Shown here: in pieces, positions 1-7,446 of the stretch
Position numbering within the stretch: position 1 is the stretch's first letter
Layout: every line of letters begins with the position of its first letter
Notes under the pieces: generated by a model
Database searches by the model: none
Seen by the model: the letters and a program-made list of their open reading frames with translations, nothing else
Told to the model about the DNA's origin: nothing
Translations under genes and position numbers: made by a program
Source: an uncultured Ilumatobacter sp.
GTDB lineage: Bacteria; Actinomycetota; Acidimicrobiia; Acidimicrobiales; Ilumatobacteraceae
DNA: 9,248 bases
Direction of reading: 5' to 3'
NCBI GenBank assembly: GCA_937891565.1
Contig: CALAHA010000192.1
Location: 1 to 9,248, forward strand

Positions 1-539
1 CCGTGCTTCCCCACGGCGACCCGCTCCACAAGGTCACTATCTTGCCCAGGGGCATGGCGCTCGGTGTCACGTGGTCACTCCCCCAGGAGCGTCATACTTA
101 CTCGAAGGAGTACTTCGAGGACACCATCTGTAAGGCCATGGGCGGTCGTGTTGCTGAGATGATCGTTTTCGGCAACCTCAACTCAGGTGCGGCGAACGAC
201 CTCGAACAAGCCACTGGTATTGCTCGCCGCATGGTTCGCGAGTGGGGCATGTCGGATCGTGTTGGTCCCCAGGCCTGGAGCAGCCAGCAGCAGACCTTCC
301 TCGGCGACGACCTCATGGGTTCGGGTCGCGAGTACAGCGACGACACGGCGAAGCTCATCGACGAAGAGATCGGCCGGATCCTGCACGAGCAAGAGCAGCG
401 AGCCAATGATCTCATCACCAAGCATGCCGAAGGTCTCCGCCTGATCGCCGAAGCTCTTCTCGAACACGAGACGATCGACGGCCCGGAAGTTGCCCGACTC
501 ATCCAGTCGGCTCTTCCCGCCAACGCACCGGCGCACTGA
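1..539 (+). CDS. ftsH: ATP-dependent zinc metalloprotease FtsH, C-terminal part (5' end outside window)
   Basis: This is the M41 peptidase part of FtsH, the membrane-anchored AAA+ protease that degrades misassembled membrane proteins and some short-lived cytosolic regulators. The reading frame is open to the left edge. The AAA+ domain and the HEXXH zinc motif lie upstream, so the GTG at position 3 is an internal Val codon and not a start. Visible family hallmarks are the segment HGDPLHKVTILPRGMALGVT, which follows the HEXXH helix in FtsH proteins, GGRVAE, and SGAANDLEQAT, whose Asp (about residue 66 of the visible part) matches the third zinc ligand. The helical tail YSDDTAKLIDEEIGRI and ETIDGPEV is also typical. 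The protein ends about 15 residues after the last conserved helix, so it lacks the long disordered C-terminal extension of mycobacterial FtsH. The next gene converges on it, so ftsH is the last gene of its transcript here. Confidence 0.96.
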   Translation, partial: VLPHGDPLHKVTILPRGMALGVTWSLPQERHTYSKEYFEDTICKAMGGRVAEMIVFGNLNSGAANDLEQATGIARRMVREWGMSDRVGPQAWSSQQQTFLGDDLMGSGREYSDDTAKLIDEEIGRILHEQEQRANDLITKHAEGLRLIAEALLEHETIDGPEVARLIQSALPANAPAH

Positions 540-554
540 TCCGACACACGACTC

Positions 555-602
555 ACTGTCACACCGAGCTGACCTCGGTGTGACAAGCGGGGGTGTGACA
601 GT
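555..602. terminator. Convergent-gene terminator with two alternative hairpins
   Basis: The intergenic stretch 540-601 between the convergent ftsH and thioredoxin-fold genes holds a perfect 12-bp stem (557-568 with 574-585, loop CTGAC). The left-arm sequence ACTGTCACACC (555-565) is also perfectly complementary to a second copy at 592-602 (11 bp). GGTGTGACA therefore occurs twice as a direct repeat (577-585 and 592-600), and only one of the two right arms can pair at a time. The longer-range stem reaches the stop codon of the opposing gene (602-604). Neither strand has a T tract, as is common for terminators of high-GC actinobacteria. The position between two converging stop codons suggests bidirectional termination or 3'-end protection. 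Confidence 0.72.
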
Positions 603-1036
603 CAGTGTCCGGGGGCAGAGCCCGGTTCGCGAATTTCAGCGACCGCTGCCCACATGTCGGTGGCGTTGACCGGGCCGAGGAAGTGTCCACGGGTGACGCC
701 CTGGGCGTCACTGATCAGCAGCGTCGGCACCGCGTCGATCTGATATTTCTCGTGCAAGGCCTTTGCCTCGCCGTACTCGACTTCGACAACAGCGACATCC
801 GTCGATTCCATCACCGCGGCTCGCTCGGCCACGCCCTTGCACACATCGCATGTTGCTGAGCTGAAGATGGTCACCAGCCACGGCGCATCAGGGCGGGTGA
901 AATCAGAACGGTCAATCTGTTCCGGCACATTGTGGCGACGCTGAGTTGGAGCGTCCGGCGTGCGACGAGATCGCGAGACGAGTGCAACCACTGCGACCAC
1001 AGCGACGATGACAGCAGTAATAATAAGACGCTCCAT
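602..1036 (-). CDS. Membrane-anchored thioredoxin-fold protein
   Basis: A 144-aa protein with one N-terminal hydrophobic segment (about residues 5-20), a basic proline-containing linker (21-40) and a thioredoxin-like domain (about 45-135). The redox motif is C63-D-V-C66 within SSATCDVCKG, and the cis-proline loop is V103-P104-T, as in thioredoxins. It probably carries out thiol-disulfide exchange at the membrane. Single-pass thioredoxin-fold proteins of this size are common in actinobacteria. The active-site dipeptide Asp-Val differs from the Gly-Pro of thioredoxin, and the Trp usually found before the first Cys is missing, so redox potential and partner may differ. The cluster RSRR directly after the membrane segment would, by the positive-inside rule, favour a cytoplasmic domain, unlike ResA/TlpA types. 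The ATG at 1036 is 48 bp downstream of the MFS gene stop, and a TAGCCT hexamer 9 nt before it could be its own promoter. It is the last gene of the minus-strand block. Confidence 0.85.
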   Translation of the reverse strand: MERLIITAVIVAVVAVVALVSRSRRTPDAPTQRRHNVPEQIDRSDFTRPDAPWLVTIFSSATCDVCKGVAERAAVMESTDVAVVEVEYGEAKALHEKYQIDAVPTLLISDAQGVTRGHFLGPVNATDMWAAVAEIREPGSAPGH

Positions 1037-1042
1037 ACGCTC

Positions 1043-1082
1043 GTCAGGCTAATGGTCAGGCTCACGGCGGGTTCACGGCGGG
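1043..1082. repeat. Short direct repeats in the MFS-thioredoxin spacer
   Basis: The 48-bp gap between the MFS stop and the thioredoxin start is largely made of two pairs of direct repeats: GTCAGGCT at 1043-1050 and 1055-1062 (12-bp spacing), and TCACGGCGGG at 1062-1071 and 1073-1082 (11-bp spacing). Spacing of about one helical turn is what tandem regulator sites show, but slippage duplication explains it equally well. The minus-strand -10-like hexamer at 1046-1051 overlaps the first GTCAGGCT copy. Confidence 0.5.
1046..1051 (-). promoter_or_regulatory. Candidate -10 hexamer (TAGCCT) for the thioredoxin-fold gene
   Basis: On the minus strand TAGCCT fits the actinobacterial -10 pattern TANNNT and lies 9 nt upstream of the ATG at 1036, giving a leaderless or almost leaderless transcript. 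The same hexamer precedes the small ORF at 7476. No convincing Shine-Dalgarno sequence precedes the ATG. Transcription from upstream genes is also likely, so this would be an internal promoter. Confidence 0.4.
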
Positions 1083-1084
1083 CA

Positions 1085-2506
1085 TCACACCAATCGGCTG
1101 CGGCTCGAACCCGATGGGAATGTGATGGCAACGGTCGCCGCGGCGAGCGCATAGCAACCGCCAACAAAGGTGTAGGCCAGGTGATAGTTCGCCACATCGG
1201 TGTTGCCGGCACCACGAGCGATGATCGCGATCGCAACGGAAATACCGAATGCGTAGAACACCTGCTGTGTCGTCCGGATCATCGCGTTCGAGGTTCCAAA
1301 ACGAGCGGGCTCAATGTCAGCAAGGCCAGCGCTCGCCCACGTCGCAATCGTCGACCCGACCCCGATGCCCGTCAGTACTGACAACGGCACAAATCGTGTC
1401 CACACTGTTGGATTGTCACCGAGTAGCAGTCGGTATGCGAAGTATCCGACAGCACAAAACGAACTGCCCCCCGCAAGGATCCACCGGTGCCCGATCCGGT
1501 CGGCCCAGCGGCCGGCAATGGGCGAAATCGACGCAGCGATGAGGGGCGAAAGCATCAACGCTGCACCGGTCGTCCGTAACGATTGGCCCCACAACTCCTG
1601 TAACAGCAGCGAGTTCACGAGGAACCCCGAAGTAAATGCCATCGAATAAAAGGCAAGCCCAAGGTTCGTGCTGGTGAACGAGCGGTGTCGGAAAAGGTCG
1701 GTCTCAATGAGGGGCTCGGGGTGATGACGAGAGCGACGAACCAGTGCAGCGATCAGCGCGATGCCCGCAATGAAGAGCGCGACGGTGATCGGATTGCCGG
1801 GACCGTTCGACTCCGAACGCACGATGGAGAACATGACGAGCGCCACACCCGCCGTTCCAATTGGCACACCGAGCAAGTCGACCCGACCGGTCGCGTTCGG
1901 GTTCTTCGATTCGGTCAACAGTTTCGGCGCCAATGCCAGCACCACCAGACACAGTGGGACGTTGATCAAGAAGACTCCGCGCCACGACCAGGCTTCGGTC
2001 ACGAATGCTCCGATCGCCGGGCCTGCTACGGCGCCCAAGGCACCGGTCGCTCCGGTGATGCCGATCACCGTTGACCTCTTGTGGGCGGGGAAGGCGGGCA
2101 GGACAACCGCAATCGCGGTCGGCGCGATGATTGCGCCACCGATCCCTTGCACGACGCGCGCCGCGATCAACAGCGTGGCGTTCGGGGCCAGGCCAGACAG
2201 CAGTGACCCGAGCATGAAGATACCGACGCCCGGGAGGAACAGCTTTTTGCGGCCGATGCTGTCGGCGTAGCGACCCGCCACCATCAGCAGGGCGGCCACG
2301 GTGATGTTGTAGCCGGAGATAGCCCAGCCGAGCGTCGCCTCGGAAACCTCGAAATCGTCGCGAATCGACGGAAACACGACGTTGACCGCCGACACGTCGA
2401 TCACGACAAGGAAGAACACCAGGGTGGTCACCCCGACGGCAAGCCAAGCCTCGCGACCCGGCTCCTCGACACCATCTGCTGAAAGCGAAGGTGCCGCTGA
2501 CGTCAT
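1085..2506 (-). CDS. MFS drug/metabolite exporter, DHA2 (14-TM, EmrB/QacA-like) family
   Basis: A 473-aa polytopic membrane protein of the major facilitator superfamily, probably a proton-driven exporter of a small hydrophobic compound or metabolite. Family signs are VIDVSAVNVVFPSI in the first transmembrane helix (motif D1-like, about 35-48), the motif A loop GRYADSIGRKKLF (78-90), GARVVQG-type motif B (here AARVVQGIGGA, about 115-125), and motif C in GATGALGAVAGPAIGAF followed by WSWRGVFLINVP (about 150-184). The length and the long C-terminal half fit 14 helices. I chose ATG 2506 (MTSAAPSL): the frame stays open to 2599, but that extension would overlap the upstream gene and reads as Cys/His/Arg-rich noise. 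A TACGCT hexamer sits 6 nt before this ATG, which supports the start. The substrate cannot be read from the sequence, and no regulator gene is adjacent. Confidence 0.9.
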   Translation of the reverse strand: MTSAAPSLSADGVEEPGREAWLAVGVTTLVFFLVVIDVSAVNVVFPSIRDDFEVSEATLGWAISGYNITVAALLMVAGRYADSIGRKKLFLPGVGIFMLGSLLSGLAPNATLLIAARVVQGIGGAIIAPTAIAVVLPAFPAHKRSTVIGITGATGALGAVAGPAIGAFVTEAWSWRGVFLINVPLCLVVLALAPKLLTESKNPNATGRVDLLGVPIGTAGVALVMFSIVRSESNGPGNPITVALFIAGIALIAALVRRSRHHPEPLIETDLFRHRSFTSTNLGLAFYSMAFTSGFLVNSLLLQELWGQSLRTTGAALMLSPLIAASISPIAGRWADRIGHRWILAGGSSFCAVGYFAYRLLLGDNPTVWTRFVPLSVLTGIGVGSTIATWASAGLADIEPARFGTSNAMIRTTQQVFYAFGISVAIAIIARGAGNTDVANYHLAYTFVGGCYALAAATVAITFPSGSSRSRLV

Positions 2507-2512
2507 AGCCGG

Positions 2513-2518
2513 AGCGTA
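2513..2518 (-). promoter_or_regulatory. Candidate leaderless promoter -10 (TACGCT) of the MFS gene
   Basis: TACGCT on the minus strand matches TANNNT and ends 6 nt before the ATG at 2506, the spacing expected if transcription starts at the A of the start codon. No Shine-Dalgarno sequence is visible in the 65-bp gap to the upstream gene (2507-2571). This suggests that the MFS gene can be transcribed apart from the GT2/DUF5719 pair. Confidence 0.5.
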
Positions 2519-2571
2519 GTCATCGAACCGACGCCCCGCCGCCGAGTGCCAGCGACAGGCTGAAATCACGC

Positions 2572-4080
2572 TCAGATGTTGCTGGCAGGCAACGCCCACG
2601 ATCCAGATCGTCCGGACAGGTTGCCGCCACGCGAGAGCGACCGCTCGATGAAGACGCGGTTTGAGGCGTTGACGATCAGTTCTTGATCGAGTGCGTCGTC
2701 GGTGGTCAGGTCGATCGTGATCACAGCGCCCGGCCCGAGCGGGATATCTGTGAGGCTCGGGATCGCCGACGGGCCACCTGGCCCGACGGCCTCGATGGTG
2801 ACCGTAGCCTGCTCGTTGTCGACGTTGTAGACGATCAACGCGTCTTCTGTCGGCACCGACGGGCCAACGCCGATATGCCAGCGGTTGGCAACAAAGCCAT
2901 CAGGCCGAGGCGGTGCACCCTGGACCACCGTTGTGACGAACGAGTCGCCGACCGGTCGCGTCAGAACGCGTTCAACTACAACCGTTGGCTGGGCGAGGGT
3001 CGAAAAGACCACCGAGTGGCGGCCGTCCGGGATACGCGCAGTGAAAAACTCCGGGTCGGCGGTGTCGGTGCCGGTGTCAATTCCGGTGTCGCCGGCAGCA
3101 CCTTCAAAGGGCTTGAACATCACCACCTGACGAGCAGGGATATTGATCGGTGCGAAGCCGCCACCGTCGAACTCAAGCGGGAGTCCCAAGAAGTACACGT
3201 CGACCTCGACATCTCCGTCGGTCGGGTTGTAAATCGAGAACGTCTCGGTGATGCCTGCGCCGCGCTCGCCATCAGCGAACCACCACTGGTCGCGCAGCGC
3301 CGAGGCGGCGAGTGACACGTCGTAGCCCCGGCGGCCGCCGCCGGTGAAGTGTTGTGCACGACCGACCACGAGTCGGCCGCCGCGGGTCGTAATGCTCGCA
3401 GCGATGATCGGTTCGTCACGGTTACCAAGTTCAGCGATCGCGATGACCTTGACCGACTTTGCCGGCACCGGGAATCCCTGGAAGGCGTTGGGCTGGCTCG
3501 ACCCCGACTCGGTTGCGAAGGCCAGGTCGGTGAGGACGAGATCGTCGTACGGGTTCGTCAGGATCAGCGTCTCGATGCTGCCTCCTGCGGTGAACCCGTC
3601 GGCGAGATACCACTCGTTCGAAGTCTCGCTGGCACAGGCTGCAACGGAATCACCTGCGGGGTGGTTGGCGATCTGTTCGACGTAGCCGCGGCCACCGTCG
3701 ATCTCGACGACAACGCTGGCAAACGAGGTCGTGACGAACGCATCGACATCGATAGTGCTTTGCGACCACGGGCCAACCGTGAAGCCTTGCTCAGCCTCAA
3801 GACCTTGTGGGCTCATCACCATGAAGCGACCCTCGAGTTGTTCACTCTCGCGGTTCGAGATGACGACCGAACCGCCGACACCATCCTCACCTGTCGCAGG
3901 AATGCCTGGGCAGAACCAACTACCGGTCAACGAACCAGCATCGGTGACCGAAGGCATCCAGGTTCCGGCTGGAGAAGAGAACACTGGCGCAGGACTCGCA
4001 ACCGTGTCCCGGCCGACCACGAACAACGCAGCGAATGCTGCGAGCAGGAGGACAAGGGCGGGGATGGCACGACGGTTCAT
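2572..4080 (-). CDS. Secreted DUF5719-like protein with four internal repeats
   Basis: A 502-aa protein beginning MNRR and a hydrophobic stretch (about 5-22) that is either a signal peptide ending near VASPA or a membrane anchor. The rest is soluble and rich in predicted beta strand. It resembles the DUF5719 family of actinobacterial secreted proteins, which from memory often lie next to a large GT2 gene, as here; its biochemical function is unknown. I see four repeats, each opening with a Trp (W55, W157, W266, W401) in a WxxxxG-type turn and leading into a strand with N or NP (ISNRES, LTNPYDD, IYNPTDG, VYNVDNE). Each ends with a strand carrying V-x-R or similar (VVVERVL, VFIERSL). Two cysteines (C57, C149) could form a disulfide in the first repeat. 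A DTG-rich insert lies at 326-344. Its ATG overlaps the GT2 stop codon by four bases (ATGA, 4077-4080), which implies translational coupling and a shared pathway at the envelope. Confidence 0.85.
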   Translation of the reverse strand: MNRRAIPALVLLLAAFAALFVVGRDTVASPAPVFSSPAGTWMPSVTDAGSLTGSWFCPGIPATGEDGVGGSVVISNRESEQLEGRFMVMSPQGLEAEQGFTVGPWSQSTIDVDAFVTTSFASVVVEIDGGRGYVEQIANHPAGDSVAACASETSNEWYLADGFTAGGSIETLILTNPYDDLVLTDLAFATESGSSQPNAFQGFPVPAKSVKVIAIAELGNRDEPIIAASITTRGGRLVVGRAQHFTGGGRRGYDVSLAASALRDQWWFADGERGAGITETFSIYNPTDGDVEVDVYFLGLPLEFDGGGFAPINIPARQVVMFKPFEGAAGDTGIDTGTDTADPEFFTARIPDGRHSVVFSTLAQPTVVVERVLTRPVGDSFVTTVVQGAPPRPDGFVANRWHIGVGPSVPTEDALIVYNVDNEQATVTIEAVGPGGPSAIPSLTDIPLGPGAVITIDLTTDDALDQELIVNASNRVFIERSLSRGGNLSGRSGSWALPASNI

Positions 4081-7000
4081 GACGGCTCCTCAGTGTCCAC
4101 TACGTCAAGCCTGATCGACTCCGACGCCGCATCAACAATGACCGCAAGCGTGTCAGCGACATCAACATCGACATCAACGTTGGCCTCGATGTCGATGTCG
4201 ATGTCGATGTCGACATCGCCCAGATCGATCAGTGTTTCATCTTCGACGAGCGGTCCGCTCCGGCGAGCCAACGGCAGGCTGGCTCGTGTCGCTCCGAAGA
4301 GCGCAATTGCCCAGAGCACGACCTGCAGAACTAACAGCAGCGAACGGGACGACGGTGTCTTGTAGGCCAGTTCGGCGCTGCCGGCCGTGTCGACGTCAAA
4401 CGCCGTTGTCACGCCGAAGGCACGTCGCGGCTCAATGGAGACGCCATCAACGGTCAGCGACCAGTTCTCATCGAACGGGACGGCAAGGTGGATCACGCCG
4501 GGAACGACATCATCGATCATCGTCGTCTGGTAGTCGGCACCAAGAAACACCGGCGAGGCCGAGCTGAGTTCGGCTCGGACGAGAGCACCCGCACCTGCGG
4601 TCCGACTTGCTTCAGCGGTGGTTCCGGTGAGCTGGCTGACCTCTGGGATCCACGCAGTGTTTTCGAACACCTCGAGCGTCGGCAATCCGGTGACCGAAGT
4701 CAAATCGAGCTGATCCTCAAGCGCATCAATGAGACCGCCTGGGAGTGGGAGCGGCTCCGCGGTAGTCGAGGTGACATTGTCGAATTCTGGAGCGACGATG
4801 AATCGAATGCCCAGCGGCGCCAGCAATCGCCCGGCGCGTAACGTCGATGAACTCGCCATCTCGTCGAATGCAAGAGCGACCGCTGTATTCGCTTCGTTCG
4901 ACGGCGCAGGCCAACGGTCGCGTACGTCGAGGAGCCCATCGTCGAGAATGGCAAACGAGACGCCGTCGCGATATTCCACCGACGGCACCGGAAGCAGGCG
5001 GGCGTCGCCCACGAGCAATACGTTGTAGCCGCCTCGGCCCGGCTCGATCAGCGGTCCGTTCTCGTTTGCATCGCCCGAAGGTCGGTCGACTGTGTCATCG
5101 GGAAGTTGCGCTTCGAGTAAACGAACGAGCGGAGTCGTTGGCGTGTTCCATCCACCATCGCCGATTGCGACGACGCCGGGAAAAACGCCGACGACAACGG
5201 CGACGCTTGCGAGCAGCCCGAGAGGCTGACGCCAGCCAAACGACCCGCCCCGAACATCGAGGTCGAACGCCGCAATCGCCGCAGCGGCAGAAATTGCCAC
5301 GCCGACGGCGACAGGGACAAGCAGGATGCCGGCATCGGGACCGCGCCACGGCAATGCATCTCGATCGGCCAACACTGCGAGCGCGCCGAAGACGACGACG
5401 AGCGCTCCTGAGCGGACTGCCCAGGTCAGCCGCCAGGCACGGGCCAACGCAACCGCGGCGATCACCGGGAGATACAACGCCATCGCGAACCATGCGAAGT
5501 CGACGTCGCCGAGTCGGAACGATGCAAGATCGGCCATGCCGCGTCCAGGATTGCCAATCGGTGCAGGGCCAACGAGCTGGTCCCAGGACCATGAGGCGAC
5601 CCAGGGCAAGTTGAGCAGGAGGCCACCAACGACTGCAGCGGTACCTACTTCGAGGTATCTGAGCGCAGTCCGCCACGGGGCGAGCGCAAGCATGGTCGAC
5701 AGCGTGAGGACGACCACGATGACAACGGCGACGACCACGGTGACGGGAGTGAAAGCAGCCGCGAGCGCGACGACGATGGCTGCCAATGCTGTTCGGCGAA
5801 GTTGTTCGGGCAGCGACAGGTGCACCAGCCCATCGGCCATGTCTGATTCGGCGCTACGCGGATCGGCAGTTTCGACGCCGACAGCGCGACGAATTGTGTG
5901 GATCATCCACGGCACGGCGGCGTACGTGACCAGCGTGTTCAAACGCCCAGTCGACATGGCGCCGACTACCAGCGGGCTTGCGGCATAGACAACGAGCGCA
6001 GAAATGCGCGCACGAGTCGACCCGAAGACGGTGGCCAGCTTCCACAGCCCGATCAGCCCGACGATGACCAGACCGACGATGAACGCCGTGTGTAGCGCGC
6101 CCATCCGGAACAGCGTGAAGACGGAGAGCCCCGACAGTGTTGCCCACCCGGTTGGATTCGGCGATGTCGCGCCAGCGCCAGACGCGTTCCATCCGCTGAC
6201 GTAGCTGTCGAGCAGCGCCCGCGGGCTCTCAGGGAACCGGAGGAACTCTCCGACAGCTGGCACGCCAGACGCAAAGAAGTCGCGGCTACCAATGATGATC
6301 GCGGCCAGTACTGCGAGCCAAGCAAGGACCGGTGCCGTTGTCGACTCACGCCAGCGACGAACACTCGTATCGGCGCCGACGAAGGTCTCGGTGTCTCGGG
6401 ACCGCAGGAATCTGACCAGCCGCGCACTTCCGCTGACCTGTAGGCCGATCACTTCTCGTTCGGGCACACGACGCAGAGGTTTAACCACTCGGCGCCGGGC
6501 CAATATCGACAGCGACCGCGGGACCAGCCCGGCAAGTGCACGGACCGATGTCCACGCTTCGCTGAAACGGCCCGTGAACACTCCAACGACGATCTCGACA
6601 GCAGTCAGGACCACCATCTCGGCCGATCGGCCTGGCAGGCGCGTCGGCCCGGTCAGCGTCGCTACGGCACGCATCCGGTGACGTGCGCTCAGTAGCTCGT
6701 GATTGAGGTCAGGCCGTCGTTCAGTGAGCAGGCCACGGTGCCGCACTCGTGCGGACGGAACAACCACCACGCGAGCGCCGCTGTGATGGATCCGCCAGCA
6801 CAACTCGACATCGTCGCCGTGGAACGAGATGGCAGGATCGAACCCACCGACCTCACGAAACAGGTCAGCCCTGACCAGCATGAACGCCGATGGCAACGCG
6901 AACACGTCGCGCACTCCATCGTGCTGTTCTTGGTCGACTTCGCCGGAGTCGATACCGAGATCGATCTCACCAAAACGGTCAAGACCGAGCCCGACGGCCT

Positions 7001-7445
7001 GCAGCGAGCTCGGGTTGTCCCATTCGACGAGCTTCGGACCGACAATGCCAGCGTTCGAACGGTAGATCTCTTCGACGAGGATGCGGACTGCGTTGGGTTC
7101 CGGGGCAACATCGTCGTGGCACAGCAGGAAGAACCCGTTGTCACCTTCGACAAGCCGCAACACTTCGTTTGCGGTCGCACCAAACCCGGCGCGAGCGCCG
7201 AGGCCTCGAACAAAGGCATTCGGAATCCGCACGCGGATGCGCGCCTGGAGCAACTCGTCCGCGACGTCGGCAAGAAAGAGGAACCGGATGTTTGGGTAGT
7301 CCTGATCAGCGAGCGCCTCGAGCGTTTCTTCGAACCATGGACCCGGTTCGTGAACGACGACGACCGCAACGACTGGCGGCGCCTGTGGTGATTCCGGTTG
7401 CACTTGGCGCGACGATAGCTGCGCCGACCCACCGGTCGAGGTCAT
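4077..7445 (-). CDS. Large membrane glycosyltransferase: GT2 domain fused to GT-C/YfhO-like membrane region
   Basis: A 1122-aa protein. Residues about 21-300 form a cytoplasmic GT2 (GT-A fold) domain: it opens PVVAVVVVHEPGPWFEETLEAL, has the metal/nucleotide-sugar motif CHDDV near 107-111, and carries FMLVRADLFREVGGFDP, FHGDDVELCW (about 210) and RVRHRG, the acceptor-side pattern of rhamnosyl- and galactofuranosyl-type transferases. From about 368 to 765 there are roughly ten hydrophobic helices. Then comes a soluble region (about 765-1028), presumably outside the membrane, ending in ENWSLTVDG, a signature like that of YfhO-type membrane proteins, followed by a final helix (about 1030-1050). 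The tail (1076-1122) is acidic, with alternating Asp and Ile/Val. It probably uses a nucleotide sugar inside and may act on lipid-linked sugars outside. I chose ATG 7445; an in-frame GTG at 7475 is the alternative, while the frame further up to 7709 covers the divergent gene and is not protein-like. The downstream DUF5719 gene overlaps by ATGA. Confidence 0.88.
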   Translation of the reverse strand: MTSTGGSAQLSSRQVQPESPQAPPVVAVVVVHEPGPWFEETLEALADQDYPNIRFLFLADVADELLQARIRVRIPNAFVRGLGARAGFGATANEVLRLVEGDNGFFLLCHDDVAPEPNAVRILVEEIYRSNAGIVGPKLVEWDNPSSLQAVGLGLDRFGEIDLGIDSGEVDQEQHDGVRDVFALPSAFMLVRADLFREVGGFDPAISFHGDDVELCWRIHHSGARVVVVPSARVRHRGLLTERRPDLNHELLSARHRMRAVATLTGPTRLPGRSAEMVVLTAVEIVVGVFTGRFSEAWTSVRALAGLVPRSLSILARRRVVKPLRRVPEREVIGLQVSGSARLVRFLRSRDTETFVGADTSVRRWRESTTAPVLAWLAVLAAIIIGSRDFFASGVPAVGEFLRFPESPRALLDSYVSGWNASGAGATSPNPTGWATLSGLSVFTLFRMGALHTAFIVGLVIVGLIGLWKLATVFGSTRARISALVVYAASPLVVGAMSTGRLNTLVTYAAVPWMIHTIRRAVGVETADPRSAESDMADGLVHLSLPEQLRRTALAAIVVALAAAFTPVTVVVAVVIVVVLTLSTMLALAPWRTALRYLEVGTAAVVGGLLLNLPWVASWSWDQLVGPAPIGNPGRGMADLASFRLGDVDFAWFAMALYLPVIAAVALARAWRLTWAVRSGALVVVFGALAVLADRDALPWRGPDAGILLVPVAVGVAISAAAAIAAFDLDVRGGSFGWRQPLGLLASVAVVVGVFPGVVAIGDGGWNTPTTPLVRLLEAQLPDDTVDRPSGDANENGPLIEPGRGGYNVLLVGDARLLPVPSVEYRDGVSFAILDDGLLDVRDRWPAPSNEANTAVALAFDEMASSSTLRAGRLLAPLGIRFIVAPEFDNVTSTTAEPLPLPGGLIDALEDQLDLTSVTGLPTLEVFENTAWIPEVSQLTGTTAEASRTAGAGALVRAELSSASPVFLGADYQTTMIDDVVPGVIHLAVPFDENWSLTVDGVSIEPRRAFGVTTAFDVDTAGSAELAYKTPSSRSLLLVLQVVLWAIALFGATRASLPLARRSGPLVEDETLIDLGDVDIDIDIDIEANVDVDVDVADTLAVIVDAASESIRLDVVDTEEPS
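4152..4217 (-). repeat. 6-bp codon repeat (GAC ATC / GAT GTC) that folds into a long mRNA hairpin
   Basis: The 3' end of the GT2 gene contains a hexanucleotide tract. On the plus strand, GATGTC occurs four times in a row (4188-4211), followed by GACATC, and variants of GACATC occur at 4158-4175. The two halves are reverse complements: 4157-4175 pairs with 4188-4206 around a 12-nt loop. The one mismatch on the plus strand (A4164 against C4199) becomes a G-U wobble in the minus-strand mRNA, giving a continuous 19-bp stem. It encodes the alternating Asp-Ile/Asp-Val tail (about residues 1077-1098) and lies roughly 80 nt before the DUF5719 start codon. Confidence 0.85.
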
Positions 7446-7446
7446 G

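Noticed and set aside
98..586. Minus-strand open frames opposite ftsH
   Set aside because: They are Ser/Arg/Cys-rich shadows of the strongly conserved FtsH peptidase domain.
1704..2447. Minus-strand open frame of 247 codons inside the MFS gene
   Set aside because: It is the MFS gene read in another frame on the same strand; the product is Arg/Gly/His-rich with no membrane helices, while the MFS frame carries clear family motifs.
2507..2599. Upstream extension of the MFS protein to the ATG at 2599
   Set aside because: The added 31 residues are Cys/His/Arg-rich, would overlap the preceding gene by 28 bp, and ATG 2506 has a leaderless-type promoter.
3349..4365. Long plus-strand open frame (338 codons) opposite the DUF5719-like and GT2 genes
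   Set aside because: It is antisense to two well-supported genes, is Arg/Asp/Ser-rich without family motifs, and becomes a Ser-Met-Thr repeat where it reads the codon repeat backwards. Long antisense frames are expected at this GC content.
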